A DNA stretch of 48,828 nt from Alphaproteobacteria bacterium (GTDB lineage: Bacteria > Pseudomonadota > Alphaproteobacteria > Micropepsales > Micropepsaceae). The translations under genes were made by a program, and so were the position numbers. Positions 35,443 through 45,746 of the stretch are shown one piece after another. Within the stretch, counting starts at the first letter, position 1. Every line of letters begins with the position of its first letter. The DNA lies in the NCBI GenBank assembly GCA_019241645.1, contig JAFAWQ010000040.1, positions 1-48,828 on the forward strand, written 5' to 3'. The notes under the pieces were generated by a model. That model was given only the letters and a program-made list of their open reading frames with translations, searched no databases and was not told the origin of the DNA.

Positions 35443-37095
35443 ATGGCAGGCGTTCGTAACCTTTTCCGGAGCGACGTCCTCGCGCATGGGCTTATTCAGC
35501 TGCGGAATCCGACCCGGGCACCCTCCAGGCGGCGGCTCGGAAACGCCGGTAGCCCGATTTTGCGATCTCTGCAGTGGATTCCGGTCTGGCCCTGGTTCGC
35601 TGGGGCACTCTGCAGAGTCGCGGTATCGAGGCAGTCTTTGCCTTTCGCGCTTTGGGTGTCAGTCATCGCAGCGCCCGTCGAATCACCCGGACAAGAGCGG
35701 CGCTCCGATGCCAAGATATCTTCCGTTCGCGCGCGGTGGGCATGGAAATACGCAAGGCTGCTTGCTTGGCAGGACAGCGCAATGCTGCCCGGGGGCACAA
35801 CCAGCGTCATTCGCGCAAAGCGAATGGAAGCGTTGCGCCTCGCGCTGCGATCTCCTGCGGCAAATATCCGGCTGCACGCCTCGATCGCGCTTTCGCGCGC
35901 GCTGTACGACTTTGGCGAATTTGGCGAGGCGCTGGCCGTGGCGGAAGCCGCGCTGCAGATTGCGCCGGACCATGCTCAGGCTTTGCGGGCCAAGGCTTAT
36001 GCGCTCGCGGCTCGCGACCGGTTTGCGGAGGCGCGAGCCATCTTGCATCGATTGCAGGAACGTGAGCCGGAAAATCACGAACTCCGCCGGCGATTGCAGG
36101 CGCTCGAGAAATTGCCTGAAAGAAAGCCGCGTTCCTCGTCCTATGATACACGTGCCGGCTCGCCGCTTCTGATCGGAATAGGCGGCGGCATCGGAGATAT
36201 TCTCCACGCCACGCCGATGATCCGGAACCTGGCGCGCCGGATGGGAGGACCGGTAGCCGTTCTGGTCATGCCGGATCACGCCGAAAGCGAGTTTCTGGTT
36301 CGCAATCCGGAATTCATCAGTCGCGGCTTTACTATTTCAGAAGAGGTTCTCGACCGGCGGTACGACACCGTGTTCCTGACGCATGGGTTCGGGCCGCTGC
36401 GGTTCAGGTTCAATGCCGGGCGAGTGCTGGCATCGACCGAATGGTCGGACTTCCGTCCGGGGACCGTTCAGGAAACCCTGTTTCATCTGGAAGCGGCGAA
36501 ACACCTGCTTGGCATTGGCTACGACATGGCCGACGTCGATCGCTATTTCGTCGCGGATTTGCGCTACTCACCGCCCTCTGAACCCCTCATTGGCATCCAC
36601 GCCGGCTCCAAGGCGGGGCGGTGGCTTTCGAAGCGCTGGCCTCATTTCGAACAACTCGCTGCGCGGCTGCAAGCGCAGGGCTTGCGGGTTGCCTCGTTTG
36701 GCACTCCCGATGAGTATGTCCCGGGCACGGAGAATCGAACAGGTGGAAGCATTGAAGAGATGTGCCGCGCGATGATGGCCTGCAGCCATTTTGTCTCGAA
36801 CGACAGCGGCCCCATGCACATCGCGAACGCGCTGGGAATGCCGGTTCTGGCGATCTTCGCGCCAACCGACCCGTTTACGCATCTGCCGCTCGGTACAAGC
36901 ACCGAGGCTCTGGCTTTGGCGAAATATTGCGCGCCCTGCGAGATCAAGAATCATCGGCATTTCGCTGCGGGCGCATGCCGCTGCATCGGCGAAGTCTCGC
37001 TCGAAGAGGCCGAACGAAGGCTGCTTGCTATCCTAAAGGGCGATACTTCCGATGGGGAGGCGCGATGGCCCGCCGCCGCGGAACGGCAATCATGA
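35443..37095 (+). CDS. TPR-fused GT9 (heptosyltransferase-like) glycosyltransferase
   Basis: A 550-residue protein. After an Arg-rich N-terminus, residues about 140-225 form TPR units (ALYDFGEFGEALAVAEAALQ; RFAEARAILHRLQEREPEN). The GT9 domain begins near 242 with LLIGIGGGIGDILHATPMI and contains HAGSKAGRWLSKRWP, the donor-site NDSGPMHIANALG and the C-terminal cysteine pattern CAPC...CRC. GT9 enzymes add heptose-type sugars from ADP-heptose; the sugar here is not determined. The ATG at 35443 lies two bases past the previous stop, and the stop overlaps the next start (ATGA). SD is weak, suggesting coupling. Confidence 0.87.
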   Translation: MAGVRNLFRSDVLAHGLIQLRNPTRAPSRRRLGNAGSPILRSLQWIPVWPWFAGALCRVAVSRQSLPFALWVSVIAAPVESPGQERRSDAKISSVRARWAWKYARLLAWQDSAMLPGGTTSVIRAKRMEALRLALRSPAANIRLHASIALSRALYDFGEFGEALAVAEAALQIAPDHAQALRAKAYALAARDRFAEARAILHRLQEREPENHELRRRLQALEKLPERKPRSSSYDTRAGSPLLIGIGGGIGDILHATPMIRNLARRMGGPVAVLVMPDHAESEFLVRNPEFISRGFTISEEVLDRRYDTVFLTHGFGPLRFRFNAGRVLASTEWSDFRPGTVQETLFHLEAAKHLLGIGYDMADVDRYFVADLRYSPPSEPLIGIHAGSKAGRWLSKRWPHFEQLAARLQAQGLRVASFGTPDEYVPGTENRTGGSIEEMCRAMMACSHFVSNDSGPMHIANALGMPVLAIFAPTDPFTHLPLGTSTEALALAKYCAPCEIKNHRHFAAGACRCIGEVSLEEAERRLLAILKGDTSDGEARWPAAAERQS

Positions 37096-37502
37096 CAACC
37101 CTGGTGCTGCCGGTGTCATTCGGAGAGGCAGCGGACAAGATCAGCATTCTCGAGATCAAGCGCGAACGGATCGGCGATCCCGTGAAACGCGCTGGTGTCG
37201 AGCTTGAGCTCGGCATGGCCCTGGCATCGTTCACGGAGCAAATGCGCGCGCGGCCGGGTTTTGCGCAGCTCTTCGCGGAGCTGAAAGCCATCAACATACG
37301 ATTGTGGGAGATTGAAGACGCGGTCCGCGCCTGCGAGCGCCGGCAGGATTTCGGGCCGCAATTCGTGCGGCTGGCCCGCTCGGTGTACCTGACCAACGAC
37401 GAACGTTTCAGGGTAAAGCGCGAAATCGACGCACTTTTCGACTCGCCCATCCGGGAAGAAAAGTCGTATGCGAGGTACAGGCCGGACGAAGAGCCGGCAT
37501 AA
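37092..37502 (+). CDS. DUF6165 family protein
   Basis: A 136-residue protein starting MTTLVLPVSFGEAADKIS and continuing ILEIKRERIGDPVKRAGVE. The PVSxGE...DKIxILEIKxERI opening is what I recall of DUF6165, a short family often placed beside GT9 and TPR glycosyltransferase genes in alphaproteobacterial surface-glycan loci. The function is unknown. The start is taken at 37092 for the ATGA overlap with the upstream GT9 gene. An in-frame ATG at 37065 has a better SD (GGGGAGG) and would add nine Arg-rich residues. It is mostly helical, with no signal peptide. Confidence 0.8.
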   Translation: MTTLVLPVSFGEAADKISILEIKRERIGDPVKRAGVELELGMALASFTEQMRARPGFAQLFAELKAINIRLWEIEDAVRACERRQDFGPQFVRLARSVYLTNDERFRVKREIDALFDSPIREEKSYARYRPDEEPA

Positions 37503-37533
37503 GAGTCGAACGCCTCGCGGGGACCAGGTCAGC

Positions 37534-40149
37534 GTGCCGATTGCAGACGTCATCAACGGATACAGGCTCTTTCTGGGGCGGGAGCCCGAAACGGAAAGGG
37601 TTGCGCAGGACAAAGCCGGCCTGCCGCTGCCGAAAATGTTGAGCACCTTCGTGGGATCGCGAGAGTTTTCCGAGCGCGCGTTGCGATCGCTGGCGAGCGG
37701 CTATCCCCTCCTGCATTTTCGCGTTTCTGCCTTCCCAAATGCCGAGATGATCGCATGGACCCGCGATGTTCTGCCGGTCGGCGGCGCAACGCGCGAGAAG
37801 CTCGGCCGGGCGAAAACATGGCGCGAGTTGCTCACGCACATTGTCTGCGATCCCGATTTCACTGCGAAGTTCGGCCGGGTCGCAAACGATGAATTGCTTC
37901 CGATGGTCCGCAAGCGCCAGGGATTGATCTCCAAGCATCGGGAGCGGGAGATCGCCGGTTGGGTGGACGATACGTCCATGTACGAGATTCGCGGATGGGC
38001 GGCGAATTTGATAAAACCGGATGAGCCGCTGACCCTGGAATTCTTTCTCGACAATCTGTTTGTCGGAACGACGGCAACAACGGAATTTCGCCGCGACGTG
38101 CAGGAGAAGATCGGCGGTGGCGGCCATTTCGGCTTCGCCTTCAACGTTCCGGCCGCTCACCATCCGGATCTGCAGTCGGAAAAATTGCTGACGGTGCGCG
38201 ATGCGGTTTCCCGAATGCCGATTGCATTCCCGGTGCGCATTCGTCTGGGCCAGACCGAGGCACTCGATTCCCTCCTGCGGTTGCACCGGGAGGTGGAGGC
38301 GGTGGCGAGCAGCATCGAGCGGTTGCAAGCCGCGCTGCCCATCGTGCTCGCGCAGACCGAATATCCCATCGCGATGTACGATGCCTACCAGAAGGCCTCC
38401 CGCAAAGCGCTGATGGTGAACCGCCTCGCGCAAGCCGCCGAAGCAGCCGCATTCGCCTATTCGCCCTCTATCTCGGTGGTCTTGTTTGGCGTGGCGGATG
38501 CGCCAAGCCGGTTAATCACGTCTTTGAACAGCCTTCGCCGTCAAACCTATCGGAACTGGGAATGCGTCATCTGCGTTCGGACGGCGGACGATGAATTGCG
38601 CGCGCAGGTGGAGGCGCTTTGCGCTGCCGACAGCCGCATCAAGACTGCCGACCTCCAGGCGGAATCGACGCCTTGGGACGTTGCGAACACCGGACTTCGC
38701 GGCGCGAGCGGTGAATACATCGCGTTTCTCAGGGAAGGCGATCTGTTTGCCGAGGACGCCCTTTTTGAGGTTGCAAGAGCGCTTCAGGAATGGCAGGCGC
38801 CATTCGTCTATTTCGACGAGGATCTGTTTGCACGCGAGGGTGGCAAGGTCCGCTACCTCGCACCTGTGCTGAAGACTGCCTACGATCATGAGCATCTTCT
38901 TTCGACGAATTACATCGGCAACGCTTTCGTTTGCCGACGAACTCTTCTGCACGATGCCGGCGGATTCACGGGGGACTTTGAGAGGTCTTACGAGTACGAC
39001 GCCTTGCTGCGCATGATCGAGCGGTTGAAGCCCGCGGAAATTTCCTATCTGCCGAGAATTCTCTACCATCGTCTGGATAATGGCGATGCACAGGATGGCG
39101 ACGGCAGCGGTGGGGAGACCAGCGCTAGGCGCGTGGCCTGCGTTGACGCGCATTTGAAGCGAATTGCCGCCCCGGCCACGGCAGAACCTCATGCCGACCC
39201 ATTCGGCGTGCCGCAGCCCCGCGCGCAGCGCATTGTTTGGGAGCTACCACAGCCCGCGCCGAAGATCTCGATCATTATTCCCACCCGCGACCGGGCTGAT
39301 CTGCTGGGTCCCTGCCTGCAAAGTGTCTTCGACTCGCAGGCACACTATCCCGAGCCGTACGAAGTCATCGTCATGGACAATGAAAGCTGCGAGCCGGAAA
39401 CGCAGACGTTGTTCGAACGCGTCGAGCGGCAGCACGGAGCAAGGATCATTCCCTATCGTGCCGCCTTCAACTGGTCGGCCATCAACAATCTGGCGGCACG
39501 CGAGGCGACCGGCGATATCCTGCTGTTCCTGAACAATGACACGCGCGTGCTCTCGGAAGACTGGGTTCGAGAGTTGGCGGCGATTGCCGCGCGTCCGGAG
39601 GTTGGCGCAGTCGGCGCCCGTCTTCTATATGAGGATGGAACCATTCAACATGGCGGTGTGGTGCTCGGTGGTCGCGCGGTTCATGAAGGAATAGCCCAGC
39701 GGCCGGGGGAGGGCGGTTATCTGGGCCGCACGGCGCTGCTCAGGAACGTTTCCGCTGTTACCGGCGCCTGTCTCGCGACGCGCAAGGAGCTGTTTCTGGA
39801 GCTTGGTGGTTTCGACGAGACGGCACTGAAGGTCGCTTTCAACGATGTCGACTATTGTCTGAAGGTCCGCGCGGCCGGCTTATCGGTGATCTATACGCCC
39901 TTCGCCACGCTCTACCACTTCGAATCCAAATCGCGCGGACTGGATGACGATTTCGCCAAGCGGCTGCGCAGTCAGAGCGAGATCACGGTGATGCGGACGC
40001 GTTGGAAGGACGCGCTGGACAGCGACCCCTTCTACAATCCGCGCTTCAACCGGACGGGCCGGCCTTTCACGCGGCTGCGTCCGCAGCAATTGTTGACACT
40101 GCCTCCGGGGTCGCACGACGATGAACATGAACTCTGGGAACACGAGTAA
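37534..40149 (+). CDS. Multidomain tandem GT2 glycosyltransferase
   Basis: An 871-residue protein. Residues 1-110 resemble DUF4214 (VINGYRLFLGREPE; SREFSERA). Residues about 135-240 are a beta-rich module (IAGWVDDTSMYEIRGWAANL ... GHFGFAFN). Residues about 312-520 are a first GT2 domain in which the usual DDD-type motif reads LREGDLF, so it may bind nucleotide sugar poorly. Residues about 577-800 are a second, canonical GT2 domain (IIIPTRDRADLLGPCL; LFLNNDTRVL; TGACLATRKELF; FNDVDYCLKVR). It probably adds two sugars or extends a repeat. The GTG at 37534 avoids overlap with the previous gene; ATG at 37468 is the alternative. Confidence 0.87.
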   Translation: MPIADVINGYRLFLGREPETERVAQDKAGLPLPKMLSTFVGSREFSERALRSLASGYPLLHFRVSAFPNAEMIAWTRDVLPVGGATREKLGRAKTWRELLTHIVCDPDFTAKFGRVANDELLPMVRKRQGLISKHREREIAGWVDDTSMYEIRGWAANLIKPDEPLTLEFFLDNLFVGTTATTEFRRDVQEKIGGGGHFGFAFNVPAAHHPDLQSEKLLTVRDAVSRMPIAFPVRIRLGQTEALDSLLRLHREVEAVASSIERLQAALPIVLAQTEYPIAMYDAYQKASRKALMVNRLAQAAEAAAFAYSPSISVVLFGVADAPSRLITSLNSLRRQTYRNWECVICVRTADDELRAQVEALCAADSRIKTADLQAESTPWDVANTGLRGASGEYIAFLREGDLFAEDALFEVARALQEWQAPFVYFDEDLFAREGGKVRYLAPVLKTAYDHEHLLSTNYIGNAFVCRRTLLHDAGGFTGDFERSYEYDALLRMIERLKPAEISYLPRILYHRLDNGDAQDGDGSGGETSARRVACVDAHLKRIAAPATAEPHADPFGVPQPRAQRIVWELPQPAPKISIIIPTRDRADLLGPCLQSVFDSQAHYPEPYEVIVMDNESCEPETQTLFERVERQHGARIIPYRAAFNWSAINNLAAREATGDILLFLNNDTRVLSEDWVRELAAIAARPEVGAVGARLLYEDGTIQHGGVVLGGRAVHEGIAQRPGEGGYLGRTALLRNVSAVTGACLATRKELFLELGGFDETALKVAFNDVDYCLKVRAAGLSVIYTPFATLYHFESKSRGLDDDFAKRLRSQSEITVMRTRWKDALDSDPFYNPRFNRTGRPFTRLRPQQLLTLPPGSHDDEHELWEHE

Positions 40150-40166
40150 CGGCAAGCGTGGAATCG

Positions 40167-40736
40167 ATGGAAGTCTTTCCACAAGCTATCGCTCCCGTTT
40201 TGCTGCTGAAACCGGCGCGCTTTGAGGATCCACGCGGGTATTTCAGCGAACAATACAGCCGCCGCGCGCTTGAAGCGCACGGTCTGGCGTTGGATTTCAT
40301 GCAGGACAACGTTTCGCTTTCGGTGGAGGCCGGGACCGTTCGCGGCCTCCATTTTCAGGCACCGCCGTCGGCACAGACCAAACTTGTATCGGTCTTGACC
40401 GGCGCCATCGTGGATGTGGTTGTCGATATCAGAAACGGTTCGCCGGCCTACGGTCTTCATGTGGCCGCGGAGCTCTCGGCCGAAAACGGATTGCAGATGC
40501 TGGTGCCGCGCGGCTTCGCGCATGGCTTCTGCACGCTCCGGCCAAACACGCGCGTGCTTTACAAGGTCGATGGCTACTACGACCGGCAGCGGGATTTCGG
40601 GCTGCGGTGGAACGATCCCGCGCTTGGTATCGACTGGCCGGTGCCGGACAAGGACGCGAAGCTGTCGGACAAGGACCGGACGCAGCCTTTGCTTTCCGCA
40701 CTACCGATGTATTTCAGCTATGTGGCAGGTGGCTGA
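40167..40736 (+). CDS. rfbC: dTDP-4-dehydrorhamnose 3,5-epimerase
   Basis: A 189-residue cupin-fold epimerase that converts dTDP-4-keto-6-deoxyglucose to the L-lyxo-hexulose, step three of dTDP-L-rhamnose synthesis. The family landmarks are all present: [19 protein letters not shown], the catalytic-His segment [32 protein letters not shown] and the late [13 protein letters not shown]. The ATG at 40167 has GTGGA five bases upstream; GTG at 40158 is an alternative. Its stop overlaps the rfbB start by one base (TGATG), so the rfb genes are co-translated. Confidence 0.95.
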   Translation: MEVFPQAIAPVLLLKPARFEDPRGYFSEQYSRRALEAHGLALDFMQDNVSLSVEAGTVRGLHFQAPPSAQTKLVSVLTGAIVDVVVDIRNGSPAYGLHVAAELSAENGLQMLVPRGFAHGFCTLRPNTRVLYKVDGYYDRQRDFGLRWNDPALGIDWPVPDKDAKLSDKDRTQPLLSALPMYFSYVAGG

Positions 40737-41785
40737 TGAAGGTTCTGATTACCGGGGGCGCCGGTTTCATCGGTTCGGCCGTTGTGCGCTCTTGCCTGGA
40801 AAAACGGCTTGCCGACGTTGCCGTGTTCGATGCCATGACCTATGCGGCGAGTCCTCAAACGCTTGCAGCTTTTCAAGACCGCGAGGACTTTGACTTCTAT
40901 CAAAACGATGTTTGCGATGGGGCTGCGATAGCCAATGTGCTTCGCAGAATTCAGCCTGACGCCGTGATGCATCTCGCAGCCGAGTCCCATGTCGACCGTT
41001 CGATTGAAAAACCGGCTGCTTTCGTGCAGACGAATGTTGTGGGGACGCAAGTGCTCCTCGACGCTGCGCTTTCCTACTGGCGCGAGCTGGACCGAGAGCG
41101 GAAAGCACGATTCCGCTTTCATCACGTTTCGACAGACGAAGTGTTCGGTTCGCTGGGCGAAACGTCCTATTTCCACGAAGCCACGCGATACGATCCCCGT
41201 TCGCCCTATTCGGCTTCGAAAGCGGCCTCGGATCATCTCGTTCGTGCCTGGTACCACACCTTCGGCCTGCCGATAGTGATTTCCAACTGCTCGAACAATT
41301 ACGGGCCCTATCAATTCCCCGAAAAACTGATCCCGCTGATGATTTTGCGCGGTCTGGCCGGCGAGCCCATGCCGGTCTACGGAGACGGCGGAAATATTCG
41401 CGATTGGCTGTTCGTGGACGATCACGCCGAAGCGCTGTGGCAAGTACTGAACGATGGCCGGATCGGCGAGACCTACGCGATCGGCGGTATGTGTGAGCGG
41501 TGCAATGTCGATGTCGTTGAAACGATTGCTGTACTGCTTGATGAACTTGCGCCGGCCAAATCTTCGCGCAAGGCGCTGATCCGGTTCGTGCCGGACCGCC
41601 CTGGGCACGACCGGCGTTATGCGATCGACTGCACCAAGATTCGGCGCGAACTCGGCTGGTCGCCCCGGCACGATTTCGAGAAAGGGCTCAGGCGCACGGT
41701 ACAATGGTATCTCGATAACCGCGACTGGTGGGAACCCATTCTCAAGAAAACCTACCGGCTGGAACGCCTGGGCAGCGCTGGATGA
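40736..41785 (+). CDS. rfbB: dTDP-glucose 4,6-dehydratase
   Basis: A 349-residue extended short-chain dehydrogenase that oxidises and dehydrates dTDP-glucose to dTDP-4-keto-6-deoxyglucose. The NAD-binding GGAGFIGS lies at residues 7-14. The family motif [12 protein letters not shown], the [12 protein letters not shown] segment and the catalytic YxxxK in [13 protein letters not shown] follow, and a C-terminal [11 protein letters not shown] completes the pattern. The start overlaps the rfbC stop by one base and the stop overlaps the rfbD start by four, fixing both boundaries. Confidence 0.96.
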   Translation: MKVLITGGAGFIGSAVVRSCLEKRLADVAVFDAMTYAASPQTLAAFQDREDFDFYQNDVCDGAAIANVLRRIQPDAVMHLAAESHVDRSIEKPAAFVQTNVVGTQVLLDAALSYWRELDRERKARFRFHHVSTDEVFGSLGETSYFHEATRYDPRSPYSASKAASDHLVRAWYHTFGLPIVISNCSNNYGPYQFPEKLIPLMILRGLAGEPMPVYGDGGNIRDWLFVDDHAEALWQVLNDGRIGETYAIGGMCERCNVDVVETIAVLLDELAPAKSSRKALIRFVPDRPGHDRRYAIDCTKIRRELGWSPRHDFEKGLRRTVQWYLDNRDWWEPILKKTYRLERLGSAG

Positions 41786-42660
41786 AGGTTTTGGTCCTCG
41801 GCAAGACCGGACAGCTGGCGCGTGAATTGGCGCGCGCTGCGTGGCCGGCAGGATGGCAAACGGAGTTCGCCGGATGCGATCAAATCAATCTTTCCATTCC
41901 GGAAAACTCGGCTGAAGCCATAGCCGATCGCAAACCAAGTTTGGTGATCAACGCGGCCGCGTACACGGCGGTGGACAAAGCCGAGAGCGAGCCGGAGCTG
42001 GCGATGCGCATCAATGCGCTGGCGCCGGGTGCGATTGCGTCGGCCTGCGCCAGCTCGAACATTCCGTTTGTGACGGTCTCCACCGACTATGTGTTCGATG
42101 GCAGCAAGAACGGTCCGTACTGGGAAGACGATCCGATCTCACCTGTCAGCGCTTATGGTCGCAGCAAGGCCGAAGGCGAGCGGCTGACGCGCGCAGCCAA
42201 CGACCTGCACCTGATCTTACGGACCTCTTGGGTGTTCAGTGCAACTGGCGCAAACTTCGTTCGCACGATGCTGCGGCTGGCCGCGGAGCGGGAGACTCTC
42301 GACATTGTCGCGGATCAACGGGGATGTCCGACGGCGGCAGCTGATCTCGCTGCAGCCATTGTGAAGGCAAGCGCGGCTATGATGTCGAATCCGGCGCTCG
42401 CTGGCACATACCATGTCGCCAACGCCGGTGCTGTCACGTGGTACAATTTCGCGGCGGCGATTTTCGAACAGGCGACAGCACGCGGCAAACGCGCTCCAGC
42501 CCTTCGGGCAATCTCCAGCTCGGAATATCCGACGCCGGCGCGGCGTCCGGCGAATTCCGAACTGGCCACGGCCAAGTTCGAAAGCGCCTTCGGCCATACT
42601 TTCCGCCATTGGCGCGCGCCGCTTGCCGAGGTGTTGGACGAACTGCTGGCTCCGGTGTAG
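41782..42660 (+). CDS. rfbD: dTDP-4-dehydrorhamnose reductase
   Basis: A 292-residue NADPH-dependent reductase that completes dTDP-L-rhamnose. It opens with the nucleotide-binding [11 protein letters not shown] (7-17) and contains [27 protein letters not shown], the catalytic YGRSKAEGE and [13 protein letters not shown]. The ATGA overlap with rfbB sets the start. Nine bases separate its stop from rfbA. Confidence 0.95.
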   Translation: MKVLVLGKTGQLARELARAAWPAGWQTEFAGCDQINLSIPENSAEAIADRKPSLVINAAAYTAVDKAESEPELAMRINALAPGAIASACASSNIPFVTVSTDYVFDGSKNGPYWEDDPISPVSAYGRSKAEGERLTRAANDLHLILRTSWVFSATGANFVRTMLRLAAERETLDIVADQRGCPTAAADLAAAIVKASAAMMSNPALAGTYHVANAGAVTWYNFAAAIFEQATARGKRAPALRAISSSEYPTPARRPANSELATAKFESAFGHTFRHWRAPLAEVLDELLAPV

Positions 42661-42669
42661 CAGGGCAGT

Positions 42670-43548
42670 ATGGCGATCACGCGGGGGATTGTGTTGGCGG
42701 GAGGATCGGGCACGCGCCTGCATCCGCTCACCATCGGCATCAGCAAACAGCTGCTGCCGATCTACAACAAGCCGATGGTCTATTATCCGATCTCCACGCT
42801 GATGCTGGCGGGAATCCGTGAGATCCTCGTCATCACGGCGCCCGAAAGCCGGACGCAATTCGAGCAACTGCTGGGGGATGGCCGCCGCTGGGGGATGCGC
42901 TTCGACTACGTCGTGCAGCCGAAGCCAGAAGGGCTGGCGCAGGCGTTCATCCTGGGGCGCGAATTCTTGTCAGGCGGGCCGGTCGCGCTGGTGCTGGGCG
43001 ACAATCTTTTCCATGGCCACGGCCTCACGGACATGATGCGCAAAGCGGCGGCGCGCGAGAGCGGCGCCACGGTGTTCGCCTATCAGGTGGACGAGCCAAG
43101 CCACTATGGCGTCGTGGAATTCGACCGGGGCGGTTGTGCCGTGTCGCTGGAAGAGAAGCCGGCCGCGCCGCGCTCGAACTGGGCGGTTTCCGGCCTCTAT
43201 TTCTACGATGCGCGGGTTTGCGAAATCGCGGCCGGCCTTAAGCCATCGGCGCGAGGCGAACTCGAGATCACCGATGTGAACCTTGCCTATCTCGCCCGCG
43301 GCGATTTGCATGTCGAGCGGATGGGGCGCGGCTTCGCCTGGCTGGACACCGGCACCCATGATGCGCTGGTGGAAGCGGGGAGCTTCGTCCAGGTGCTGGA
43401 GCGGCGGCAGGGCACGCGGGTGTGCTGCCCGGAAGAGATCGCCTACCGCAACGGCTGGATCGGCCGTGACGAGCTGGCGGCGCTCGCGCAGCCGCTGCTC
43501 AAAACCGGCTACGGCCGCTATCTGCAGCAACTGGCGGAGGAAATTTAG
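42670..43548 (+). CDS. rfbA: Glucose-1-phosphate thymidylyltransferase
   Basis: A 292-residue nucleotidyltransferase that makes dTDP-glucose from dTTP and glucose-1-phosphate, the first step of the rhamnose pathway. It contains [13 protein letters not shown] (10-22), [47 protein letters not shown] and [10 protein letters not shown]. It closes the rfbC-B-D-A block and converges on a minus-strand sulfotransferase gene, with the two stop codons interleaved by four bases (43545-43548). Confidence 0.96.
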   Translation: MAITRGIVLAGGSGTRLHPLTIGISKQLLPIYNKPMVYYPISTLMLAGIREILVITAPESRTQFEQLLGDGRRWGMRFDYVVQPKPEGLAQAFILGREFLSGGPVALVLGDNLFHGHGLTDMMRKAAARESGATVFAYQVDEPSHYGVVEFDRGGCAVSLEEKPAAPRSNWAVSGLYFYDARVCEIAAGLKPSARGELEITDVNLAYLARGDLHVERMGRGFAWLDTGTHDALVEAGSFVQVLERRQGTRVCCPEEIAYRNGWIGRDELAALAQPLLKTGYGRYLQQLAEEI

Positions 43549-44405
43549 CTAGCGCTGCCCTTTCCTGGCGATGCCTTGCCGCGCCGAAGGGGAAGAATCG
43601 GGTTTATGTGGTGCAGCCTGAGTGCCTCGGCGCTTTCTGCTGACAACTCGCCGGGTACAAGACCGGCGAGTTCCGTTGCGTCTCGCAGCTGTCGCCAAAA
43701 CCGCCGCTGCCCTCGCGAAAGTTCGTAGGTTTCCGCTGCATCCGCGCCACGATGATGATGAAGCATCGGCCGGATGTGGCCCACGGCAGCTTCGGCGTTC
43801 AGGCCGCGGACGTCCAAGCGGGCGAGCCCGGCGACCAGTTCTTCGATGCAATTTGCCGTGTCGCGGAGAAGGCGGCGGTGGTGAACGAGTATCCCCGGGA
43901 CGTTCTGCAACGACAGAAGCGCCTGGCGATTGTACGCTTCCCAAAGCGCGACGCCGAACGGCAGCGGAAAACCGTTGCGGGCCTGCAAACTGAGAGCCAC
44001 TTCGCCGGGATGGCGCACAATCAGGACGGCTGCTGGGTTTGGGATCGCTGGCAGGAAGAGCGGCAGCAAAAAACACAGCCGGGGATCTTTCAGAATCGAA
44101 ACCTCGTGTTTCAAGAGGTCGGCTAACACCGTGTTTCGGAAGTTTTCCCGAATTGAGGCCGCCTGTTCGTTATCCCAATTCGGCCGGAATTCCGAAAGGT
44201 CGTGCCAGCTGCACCCCAGGAGCCGCAAGGCTCGTTCGGAAAGGGCCATAAAATCCGTTCGCTCGACGAGGCCGAGTGGATTTTCCGGCCGCCCGCCCGC
44301 TGCGAGAGCCGTGTCGCCGAACGCAGCGCCAGCCTCTACGAGGGTTCCGGTTAACGCCGATGTCCCGGACCGATGCATACCCACAACGAGAATGACTTTC
44401 TTCAC
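43545..44405 (-). CDS. Sulfotransferase-family P-loop protein
   Basis: A 286-residue sulfotransferase-like protein with the 5'-phosphosulfate loop [16 protein letters not shown] (about 7-22), a [13 protein letters not shown] segment and the 3'-phosphate motif [19 protein letters not shown]. It should transfer sulfate from PAPS to part of the glycan. The GTG at 44405 has GAGGG about seven bases upstream; the ATG at 44450 would overlap the upstream gene by 35 bases. It is probably co-transcribed with the GT61 gene, 10 bases upstream. Confidence 0.85.
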   Translation of the reverse strand: MKKVILVVGMHRSGTSALTGTLVEAGAAFGDTALAAGGRPENPLGLVERTDFMALSERALRLLGCSWHDLSEFRPNWDNEQAASIRENFRNTVLADLLKHEVSILKDPRLCFLLPLFLPAIPNPAAVLIVRHPGEVALSLQARNGFPLPFGVALWEAYNRQALLSLQNVPGILVHHRRLLRDTANCIEELVAGLARLDVRGLNAEAAVGHIRPMLHHHRGADAAETYELSRGQRRFWRQLRDATELAGLVPGELSAESAEALRLHHINPILPLRRGKASPGKGSAS

Positions 44406-44415
44406 TTCACAGCCC

Positions 44416-45558
44416 TCAGCTTTGTGCCCGTCTTTGCTGTCGCTTTTCATGCATTGCCCATTGTTTCTCCCACTCGCTCAGATAATCGGACATCAGTGCT
44501 TTGGCGTCGACCGCTGGGCGATGCTTCCGACGGAGAATTCCTAGCTCTTCCAGGACATCGAACGCACGCTCCACATCGAGAAGATGCGGCGTTGCCGCGT
44601 TGAACACCGGCCGGATCTCACGGGCGATACCCATGACATATTGGGCTTCGTTGCCCATCACCTGATCGATCATCACGAAATTTCGGATCCGGCCCTCGCG
44701 GCACAGATGAAGCATGCGTTTCGGTTCCGGAGCAAACAGCACGTTATGCAGCGCCGATCCCTGAATTCCTGCAACCAAATTCGCCTCAGCGGCCAAGATG
44801 ATCTGGCGTTTCAGCGGCAACAACTCGGGATAGATTATTCGAAAGCCTTCCTTCTCCAAACTTTGTTCGAGAGTTGTTTCGCCGATGATGACGCCCCCCG
44901 AAAGCTTGGAACGCGAAAGATAGAGGGGACGTAGGCGATTGGCGCGGGCTTGAACATTGAGCGATGAGAAAGCTCGCGCAAATGGACGTAAAAACTCAGG
45001 ATGAATTTCGGTGGCCAAGCGGAATGCCGGATAAGGGACATAGACCTTCTCAAACTGGAGGGGCCCGGTGGCGACGATCGTGCGATCCCATAGCCCCGTC
45101 AGACTCAGAAACCGCTTCACATAGGGAAGCTCAAGATGCCTTGCATCGTGCGAATCGAAGACGATAGTTCCTTGGAAACCGTCTCGCAGCGCCAGCCATA
45201 GTCGGCTTGTGCCCTCCAGCAAGAAGTGGCCGAAATGCGGTGTCAGCAATCCTGCGTAGAGTGCCTGCGCACCGCTTCTCCGCGGTGATAATGCCGTGAT
45301 TGTTTGATAGGGATAGGCGTCCAAAGGACTCTCTGCTCGCATCGCTAGAGAGGCATCGCAACACAGTCCGTCTCGCCGATACACGCCTGCATAGAACCGC
45401 CCCGGTGCTGATCCGTGAATTCCGGGGATGACTCCCTCCTCCACTATTTCAATGGGAAGTGGCTCCTGGTGTATGCAGTTTTCGAATAGGCGTGGAGGCG
45501 CTTTGCCGATTGCGGTGATGCGCGGTGCAGGTCGCTGCATTGATCGGCCGAGTTCCAT
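44416..45558 (-). CDS. GT61-type (DUF563) glycosyltransferase
   Basis: A 380-residue glycosyltransferase of the DUF563/GT61 type. It shows the family landmarks GLLTPHFGHFLLEGTSRLW, FEKVYVPYP, PLYLSRSK, LEQSLEKEGFRIIYPE and the late ANLVAGIQGSALHNVLFA. GT61 enzymes include xylosyl- and arabinosyl-transferases; the sugar is not known here. The ATG at 45558 is preferred, with GCGGA upstream; the TTG at 45588 is an alternative. It is divergent from the SGNH-like gene 188 bases away. Confidence 0.87.
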   Translation of the reverse strand: MELGRSMQRPAPRITAIGKAPPRLFENCIHQEPLPIEIVEEGVIPGIHGSAPGRFYAGVYRRDGLCCDASLAMRAESPLDAYPYQTITALSPRRSGAQALYAGLLTPHFGHFLLEGTSRLWLALRDGFQGTIVFDSHDARHLELPYVKRFLSLTGLWDRTIVATGPLQFEKVYVPYPAFRLATEIHPEFLRPFARAFSSLNVQARANRLRPLYLSRSKLSGGVIIGETTLEQSLEKEGFRIIYPELLPLKRQIILAAEANLVAGIQGSALHNVLFAPEPKRMLHLCREGRIRNFVMIDQVMGNEAQYVMGIAREIRPVFNAATPHLLDVERAFDVLEELGILRRKHRPAVDAKALMSDYLSEWEKQWAMHEKRQQRRAQS

Positions 45559-45746
45559 CACTTTTCCGCTTGCACAGCTTTGCGGCAATATTCAGAATTG
45601 GTAGCCATGCTTTTCGATTGGGCCGCGATCCAGCAGATGCAATGTAGAACCGTGAGCCTGCAGCCGCATAGCGTGCAGTTTGAGCATGCTAATGTGCCGC
45701 GTGGCGCAGCTTAGGGCAATGTGCAGGGAGCAGGGCAGGCTAAGGC

